This document shows positions 7,144 to 13,074 of a DNA stretch of 13,074 nt, one piece after another. The notes beneath the pieces were generated by a model. The model was not told the DNA's origin and did no database searches. It saw only the letters and a program-made list of their open reading frames with translations. A program made the position numbers and the translations under genes. Numbering within the stretch: the stretch's first letter is position 1; each line of letters begins with the position of its first letter. The DNA is taken from the NCBI GenBank assembly GCA_900618425.1, contig UZAN01049246.1:3201-16274 (forward strand). Direction: 5' to 3'. The stretch comes from Echinostoma caproni. Taxonomy: Eukaryota; Platyhelminthes; Trematoda; Plagiorchiida; Echinostomatidae.

Positions 7144-8494
7144 GTAAGTTGCATCGGCTGACCTCAGGTGATCTTGTTGTCTGTTTGCCCTGGCTCGTGT
7201 GCGTTGTTAGCGTAAATATCATCCACACTGTTGATCAGTAACCTAATAAATATGTCTAAATGTTCAGTCTCATATTCGTTTTCTTGCAACTTATATTTTT
7301 TACCGCTAGTGTTCATTACCAATTTAATTGGAGTATCACATCCATAGTCCGAATAAAGTAAATAAATAATACTAATAATAATAATTATTATTATAGATAA
7401 ATAATCCACAATACTTTTATTAGTGTCTCCGGGAGGAAGTAGAGGTAATGCAGCCTTGCCTAATGAGGGATCTACATGCCTGAAAGTCACAAAACTAGAC
7501 GCTATAGAATAAGTCAACTCGATGCAGATCGCAAATCAATGTGGGCGCGGCGCGGTGGTTTGGAGCCAGCTCTGTGCTGGTTATAATCCAAGTTTTTATT
7601 CTACTGCTGACTTCTACATACACATTAGAGGTTTATTAGTTCTACGTGTTTTCAAAAGCGATAATCCTCTGTTTGAGCTATCCACCAGGGTGCAAAGTCA
7701 ACCAGTACGAGGATTGATTATAAGCGTGATTTGGGTTACCTTAATAGGTGTCCGAATCATTGTAACTTGTGACTCTGGGGGAGGATAAAGAGTTTGTTTC
7801 TGTCGGGACATCGTCCCTTTACTTATTTATTGCACTATTTTATTTTAGGGGTATGAGTCAGGCACCGCTGATTGTATTTTTCTAGCCCTCTGTTATGCTC
7901 AACCCTCCCCTGTTTCGCATCTGTAGGTGAGTATAGGGTGATAACGGCACGGTAAATAGTTTGGAGGCTGATATTCCTGCAATTTCACGACGTTTCTTGT
8001 AGCTGCTGAGATGCTCTCCTAGTGTTGTTTATGTTCGACACTAGTTCGTCCTCTGCATGACCATTCTGGAGTGAGGTTTTTGAGCTATAGCGTATACTCG
8101 ATTGACTGGCTAATCTTAAACTGCTGCCAGACCGAAGGTCCAGAGGAGGTTAAAATGCCTTATATATGCAATCTGAATCCAGACTGTGTGTCAATCAAAT
8201 CATGGTATAATAATCTTTATGAAAAAGAAAAACGTTACATGAGTTACCTGAGTTGCCCACCATGCCTTGATATCATTATCTCTGTAGCAATAAAATCAAT
8301 TTATACGCCCAATAATACCGGGCTGCCCAAATCAAAGCAGTTGATCACCTTAAGGACTCACAACCAGGGTATCACATGGTCAGATGGGGATGTGTACCAA
8401 TCTCAGTTCATTGGAGGTTGCTTTTCAGACCTATAGTACTTCACCTTTAGGACAAGTCTGAAGTTCACGTTACGCAATGTACCCTACTTATCGA
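7144..8494. other. Intronic stretch without recognised gene
   Basis: Apart from the AT palindrome near 7385 nothing was identified. Open frames exist at 7522-7788 and 8071-8436 (+), the latter with an internal ATG at 8154, but neither has a familiar domain. The block 7850-7935 has an acceptor-like start and a donor-like end (gtgagt at 7926) but no open frame that would extend the helicase. Confidence 0.5.
7361..7404. repeat. (AAT)n/(ATT)n palindromic tract
   Basis: AT-only sequence with (AAT) units turning into (ATT) units. 7375-7394 is a perfect 20-nt palindrome centred on aatt. It is likely a simple repeat able to form a cruciform. Confidence 0.85.
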
Positions 8495-8845
8495 ACAAGT
8501 TCCTTCCAGTTGCACAACCATTAACCGAGCACCTCCGTGTGGCGGCTTTGGTTGCTGTCTTTTGGCTGCCCATTTAGATGAAGAATAAGAGAAAGAAAGG
8601 AAGATTGAAAGTAGAGTCGAATTGAAAATGGAGAATTTCAGTGGTCTAGGGTTGCACAGAAATTGAGATGCACGAGCGCCACTGTTTATGACACAGCCAT
8701 ATCACTCGGTGTCTTAAACCATCAGTTACGATCATCCCGAGCTTCCTATCCAGGGTGCCTAACAGGACCTATGTGACCCAGCACCCTGGTTAGGGATTTC
8801 ATACTCTCGTTCCAGGTCTTAGTTTGACACCAACAGACCGATAAC
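8495..8845 (-). pseudogene. LINE reverse transcriptase C-terminus and tail, family A copy 2
   Basis: Read on the minus strand from 8820 down to about 8669, a single frame gives KTWNESMKSLTRVLGHIGPV, then RHPG, a stop, EARDDRN, a stop, WFKTPSDMAVS, a stop and TVALVH. This is the C-terminal tail that follows the reverse transcriptase domain in many fluke LINEs, where the intact form reads roughly LPGWGPRD and WLETLSDMA (from memory). Three stops, two of them apparently at tryptophan codons, mark it as dead. From about 8668 down to 8495 the non-coding tail matches copy 1 at 6235-6415. Upstream coding is missing, so the copy is 5'-truncated. Confidence 0.75.
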
Positions 8846-8986
8846 CTTCGCGATCAAAATATTCTCTCACATTTCAAATACCTTTCATTAGGAGTATTAG
8901 AATCAGTTTTTTCTGACCTCTGTTAATACGTTTTCTGTCTGACGCTCGTCGCATTGGTTAAAGCTCAAGGCATTGGCTTTTTATCT

Positions 8987-9216
<230 letters not shown>

Positions 9217-9345
9217 ATCTATGTTACCCTTTTGCAATTTAAAACTTCATCTCATCATCTATGAATGTCCAGTAATCTTGTCTTTCCTCGCCCCCAAGTT
9301 GCCGCCAATTCACGTTTGGTGTGAATACCGCTGATCTGATTATCA

Positions 9346-9640
9346 AGTAAAGTAAAGTAAAGCTTTATGCACCCAATAGGATACATTTTCAGCACTTTCA
9401 ACAAGTTACAGTGAGGAAAACGTTAAGCATTGGAAAAAGAAGAAATATACATTTACTAAATGTAAAACAAACAGATGTGATAAAAGCCTAATGCGACAGA
9501 TGATGATTTAAATCAGTAATAATATTTGCTCGGTTGACCAAGATACGAGCCAAATAAGGGATCATGCTGTTTTTGTGTGTAGTGGTACGTGCACAAAGGA
9601 TCCGAAATTTGAAAAGCGTCCTCTGACACCGATTTATTGA
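9346..9640 (-). repeat. Probable minus-strand retroelement tail with (AAGT)n end
   Basis: The left edge is a short tandem array, agtaaagtaaagtaaag (9349-9365). On the minus strand this becomes a terminal ctttactttactttact run, as at the 3' end of many RTE/CR1-type elements. The adjoining gctttatgcacccaatagg and aagatacgagccaaataag segments recall, from memory, fluke repeats. No coding was recognised and the right edge is a guess. It could also be a SINE. Confidence 0.4.
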
Positions 9641-9701
9641 GATTTATTGGGTCATGTGTACACTTTCTTTTTCCAGAGTGCATATCGGGATAGATAATCC
9701 G

Positions 9702-9718
9702 TTCACTTCGGAAGTGAA
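9702..9718. repeat. Perfect short hairpin, 8-bp stem
   Basis: ttcacttc (9702-9709) and gaagtgaa (9711-9718) are reverse complements separated by one base. It lies just upstream of the decayed retrotransposon coding region, with no other support for a function. Confidence 0.4.
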
Positions 9719-9797
9719 TTAACCGTTTTATCCGGTGTTATTGGTGGTACTCTAGATATAGAAGCACAATCGTTACTAATTTATACGTAGCTCCCTT

Positions 9798-11044
9798 TTG
9801 TACTCAGTCTCATTTCATCCTGCTTTAGCGGCTTTCTTCCCCCTGATAGACGACAGTCCCCACATTGTCGTTGGTAACTTTGTTCACGCATCCACGTATC
9901 CCTTAACCTCTTTTAGCCTAACTGGTATTTGCCTATCCAACACAAGAGTTAATTCATTTTTAGCCAGGGTGATTACTAATCACCCGGAAAATTTTGCCTC
10001 AAAACTCACAGCATCTCTTTCCACGGGTAATCACGTTTCGATTCTCACGAGACCCACAGTGTAATCCGGTCCCAGTCACAATACACTCACAAGAACCAAC
10101 CGAACCACCATTCGTCTTCGCAATCTCGCCCCAAGAAACACTGTTCTTCCTAACCGTTTCATTAGTACCGTTCCTTTCTTTACATGATGCAGTCAACTTA
10201 TTCACTAAAACGCTCAACCATATGTTTTACCTGTGCTGCTATTTTGAAACTATTTTTTTGTAACGGAAGAATAGCATCTCCACTGTTGAAATCATTCAGA
10301 AAACAAAACGAACAATTGTACAACTCTAGAAACTCAGCGACTGTCGAGTGTTATTTTAACCTGATCAGAGTTCAACGTTCAACAATTTTCCGCCACATTC
10401 AGTCTCTCTTTCAATCCTTTAAAATGTTTGGAATGTCTCTTGACGTTGCCTCGTTCTTATTCCAGCTGAACCGGTATCAATGGGCTCTGAATTAGTATCC
10501 CGAGTAAGCTGCATCAAATACCTGAGTTTTTTTATCGACGATAATGTTCATTGGACGTCTCACGTTCAACATATCGTCAGTAAACTTCGATGACTTTCTT
10601 TTCATGTCTGTAGACTTCGTGGGCTTCGAATTCCACAATCAAGTGTCTCCAAATTCGTTTGTCAATGTACTTTCCCCGTTTTGCTTAATGATAACCTGTA
10701 ACTGTAACTGTAACTTTCCATTCTGCTAAAGAAAGACTTCAAACTGCTTCAACATGGCATCATCAGCCGCTTCTCTTCAATCCCGGCGGAGGAGTTGGTA
10801 ACTAACTTGTACAAACGTCATTGGGGTGCATGTGAAAATTTCGCACGTAGGATTCTTACAGACCCCACACATTCACTGCAGACATTTAATTTCATGTTGT
10901 TCCTATCCGTCAACGGGACACCAATATCGTGGTGTTCCTTCTCGTATAAACATACATCGTAACTCTAAGGTACCTTCTTTGACACGTATTCCAGTCAACA
11001 AAGAACAGGTTTTCATAGACCTTGTCAAAAGTTTCGGGATATAA
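9798..11044 (+). pseudogene. CR1/Jockey-like retrotransposon relic with endonuclease and RT traces
   Basis: The frame starting at 10508 reads SCIKYLSFFIDDNVHWTSHV and QHIVSKLR, matching the KYLGVxID..LxWxxHI..I..K block that follows the catalytic core of CR1/Jockey reverse transcriptases. It continues RLRGLRIPQSSVSKFVCQC, FPVLL, KDFKLLQHGIISRFSSIP and ACENFARRILTDPTHSLQ. After a frameshift near 10900 it gives YRGVPSRINIHRNSKVPSL, the usual C-terminal region. Several stops and a (TGTAAC)3 insertion disrupt it. Upstream, the 9798-10064 frame contains SPHIVVGNFVHAST, a plausible worn version of the GDFN motif of the AP endonuclease domain. Only about 450 bases separate that from the late RT motifs, so most of the RT core (including the expected YxDD) is missing. 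Family naming is tentative. Confidence 0.65.
10697..10714 (+). repeat. (TGTAAC)3 hexamer repeat in RT relic
   Basis: Three tandem TGTAAC units inside the decayed reverse transcriptase, just after the FPVLL block. In the RT frame they give repeated TAA stops, so they arose after the copy lost function or helped to inactivate it. Confidence 0.85.
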
Positions 11045-12639
11045 CTTCATTTCCCCTCTCTCTTATGTGTTCATTTTTGACTGAAATGTAGGCTTTACGT
11101 GTGCAGAAGTTATGATTAAAATACAAAACACTGGTGGCATCAACCGCTCATTATTTATTTTGTTCATTCATTACTTGTACCGATTGATAGCGCATCTTAT
11201 AGGCGCTTCTTGCTCCCATGAAATTTCAAACGTGCATTGATAAGCATAATCCCAATCCAGTACTACCCCAGGACCTGTTGCCTGATGTGCTCCGTTCCAG
11301 TATGTATGCATGTGTTTGTGTGATCCAATTACGGATTTCCACTCTGTGTGTATGGTGTTGCATCACCTTGCGAACGGCTTAGTAACAAACTGATTGATTC
11401 GCTCCTATTTTTGGACTCCGTTTCTATGGTATTATGGATCGATCGTTTGCACTCTTACCAAATCTAGGTTTGTTCCAGCTGATGGACATCTAGTGTCACA
11501 TGGATCGCTGATATCCGTCAGTTTATTCTTGCCTATCACCGAACCCTACCTCGCCCCAATATATGTCAAGGTGGAGTTGCACAGATCTGTTGATCCCGGG
11601 GTCAAACCTAGGCCTAAATTAGGTCTTACGCATGATACTTATAAATGAAGGGTCCCAGCAATAGAATGTGATGTTCCCTTTATTTTCAGTTGGTTTGTCC
11701 CACTTGCAAGTGAACTGTCATAATATGCATATGGAACTGACCTCGCTTTCCCGTTAGCTTTGACAAAAAAGTCCTTATTTTTCATTTTCGCCTAGTCAGT
11801 GAACTTGTTAACGCTCAATGCAGTGTTGTAACGGGTGTTAAATTGTTTTCGATTAAGAGCCTGAGGACAGCTGTACGAGCACATAAGAATAAGCGATAGA
11901 CCTACCGTTCATTGGCTGATCTGATCACATTTCAACCTCATGCGAATTTCCCAGTTCACTCTGTAATCTTCATGGCCATATAGTTGCATGTACATCGAAC
12001 TAGCCTCCGAACAACATAGTTGGGAAGACCGATATTCAGCACTGTTATCTATAGCTCTACTACACACATCAAGTCATGATAATCGTTTCCATCATGTGCG
12101 TGTACGTTCGTTCCCTGTGAGTGATTTGCCTTCCGCTTCGCTCCCACCCCACACACGGTTGTCATACTTTTTTTATTTTGCAGTAGAATCTTTGAAGGAC
12201 GGTAAATCTCACCTGGAAGCTATTTGATCCTATCAGAGGGTTCTTAATCCGTTATTTCCGTTCCTGCTTAGACTCGAACTGCAATTCTGTTTAGAAATTT
12301 AACCCTTGTGAACGGATAAAGAATAAAAGTTGTCTTTCTTAAGAATTGAAATCATCATTATATCATGAATAAAGTTTCTGAACGCATCTGCCCAAGCTCT
12401 CATTATGCAAGGTGACATTTTTTTTTAAATTCGTCGAAAGTGAGCGGAATGTCATTCTTAATGCACCTATCCAGTGTATATCTCAACCAGAGGGAAAAGA
12501 AAAACGTAGACAATTTTTGAACAGTTGAACCTTAGTGTTTAGATTCATGTATATTTTCACCCTGCATCGAGAAGTGAGTGAGTTTGAAAATAACATCTTC
12601 ATACTTAGGGAATGTGTCGGAAGTAGTAATTGAATTTCG
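11045..12639. other. Intronic stretch without recognised gene
   Basis: The first ~150 bases may be the 3' UTR of the preceding retrotransposon. Further on I recognise neither proteins nor repeats. An ATG-initiated frame of 79 codons (11988-12227) and an 84-codon frame (11394-11648) have no known motif. A good acceptor-like signal (tttttttattttgcag) ends at 12182, but the codons after it do not continue the helicase. Confidence 0.5.
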
Positions 12640-13074
12640 GTGAACATGAATCACGTCGCATTGGGGTAACCGGACTAGCAGNTTAGGCAGTCGCGGTCGT
12701 CCACTAGAGGAAGTGATCGGCCCCCATAGATTACGTTGGTTGGGGTATGTGCTACGCATGTCACCAGATAGGTTGCCACGGCGAGCGATGTTTGCCGAGA
12801 CAGGTAGCGGTTAGAAAAGGGTCGAGGTTGGCCAAACAAAGACCTGACATGAGGGCATGAAAACCCAAACCAGGAGACTAGGTCACATAGGCCCGTTAGG
12901 CTCCCTGGCTGGGGACCCCGGGATTATGGTCACCGATGGTTTGGTACACTGAGTGATATGGCTGTATCGCAAACAGTGGCGCTCGTGCATTCAATCATAG
13001 TTCTCCTAACACCATTCTGTATGAATTCCCCATCTTCCGCTTGAATTTACTTTCAGCATTCCAGTCTTCATTTC
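12640..13074 (+). pseudogene. LINE reverse transcriptase C-terminus, family A copy 3, cut by window end
   Basis: In the frame through 12725 the sequence reads LGSRGRPLEEVIGP, then HRLRWLGYVLRMSPDRLPRR and AMFAETGSG before a stop. RLRWLGHVLRM..HRLPRR is a well-known signature near the C-terminus of fluke endonuclease-reverse transcriptases. Further on, RLGHIGP and, in another frame, LPGWGPRDYGHRWFGTLSDM follow. A one-base loss relative to copy 2 (ccgttagg against cctgttagg) explains that frame change. At least one stop and several indels mark a pseudogene. The last ~90 bases match the tails of copies 1 and 2 in opposite orientation. One unresolved base (n) lies at 12682. Confidence 0.78.

Noticed and set aside
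7535..7590. tRNA-like start (gcgcggtggtttggagccag)
   Set aside because: No acceptor-stem pairing or T-arm could be found downstream.
7850..7930. Exon-like block with acceptor (ttattttag) and donor (gtgagt)
   Set aside because: No frame is open throughout, and none resembles the helicase or any family I know.
8080..8150. Possible tRNA-derived SINE promoter (gaccgaaggtcc near 8131)
   Set aside because: Only a fragment resembles a B box. No convincing A box or cloverleaf could be drawn.
8809..8820. cgttccaggtct as the missing VPG of the next helicase exon
   Set aside because: It lies in the minus-strand LINE copy, where it encodes KTWNE on the other strand. It is not followed by helicase-like codons and has no acceptor in the right phase.
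10826..11044. 72-codon frame as an independent small gene
   Set aside because: Its second half is the frameshifted C-terminal region of the retrotransposon relic. The ATG has no separate meaning.
12532..12759. 75-codon minus-strand frame
   Set aside because: It is the antisense shadow of the LINE RT C-terminal coding on the plus strand and also spans an ambiguous base.

Overview
The window is eukaryotic genomic DNA, most likely from a parasitic flatworm (trematode-like). The evidence is a split gene with GT..AG introns, a clear DEAH-box RNA helicase broken into exons, and several decayed non-LTR retrotransposon fragments of a kind I associate with schistosomes and liver flukes. The species call rests on memory of those element families and is an inference. 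No prokaryotic features, RNA genes or CRISPR array were found.

The one confident gene lies on the + strand. It is the 5' part of a DHX34-type helicase (nonsense-mediated mRNA decay in animals). Three exons are certain: 3789-4094 (motif [10 protein letters not shown] and motif Ia TQPRR), 5574-5696 (motif Ib region TEGLLLRQ, ending in DE) and 6994-7143 (starting VHERH and carrying SAT). The three join in phase 0 and rebuild DEVHERH across an intron. Upstream, exon 1414-1502 is well supported because its end (YVDFLQKQK) joins [10 protein letters not shown] exactly as the conserved DHX34 N-terminal region does. Three more short exons (1307-1379, 1204-1243, 987-1125) fit by splice sites and reading phase, with falling confidence. 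The introns among the 5' exons are very short (78, 63 and 34 nt). The introns further on are 2.3, 1.5 and 1.3 kb. The rest of the helicase (from the expected VPGRL segment on) was not found, so 7144-13074 appears to be one large intron still open at the window end. The first exon was also not identified.

The introns are filled with repeat relics. Three copies of one LINE 3'-end family occur: two on the minus strand (about 6235-6415 and 8495-8845) and one on the plus strand (about 12640 to the window end). A second, CR1/Jockey-like element on the plus strand (about 9798-11044) keeps traces of endonuclease and reverse transcriptase but has lost the middle. A minus-strand element tail with (AAGT)n lies at about 9346-9640, and a probable LINE 3' UTR occupies the first ~490 bases. 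Simple repeats include (TA)n near 1780 and a long (CTAT)n/(TTTA)n tract near 9000-9215. A GC-rich, CpG-rich island at about 2728-3050 is unexplained.

I see no convincing new multi-gene system. The points most worth checking are the tiny 5' introns, one of them stop-free and a multiple of three; the 11-residue insertion between helicase motifs I and Ia; the LINE direct repeats flanking the DEVH exon; and the GC-rich island.
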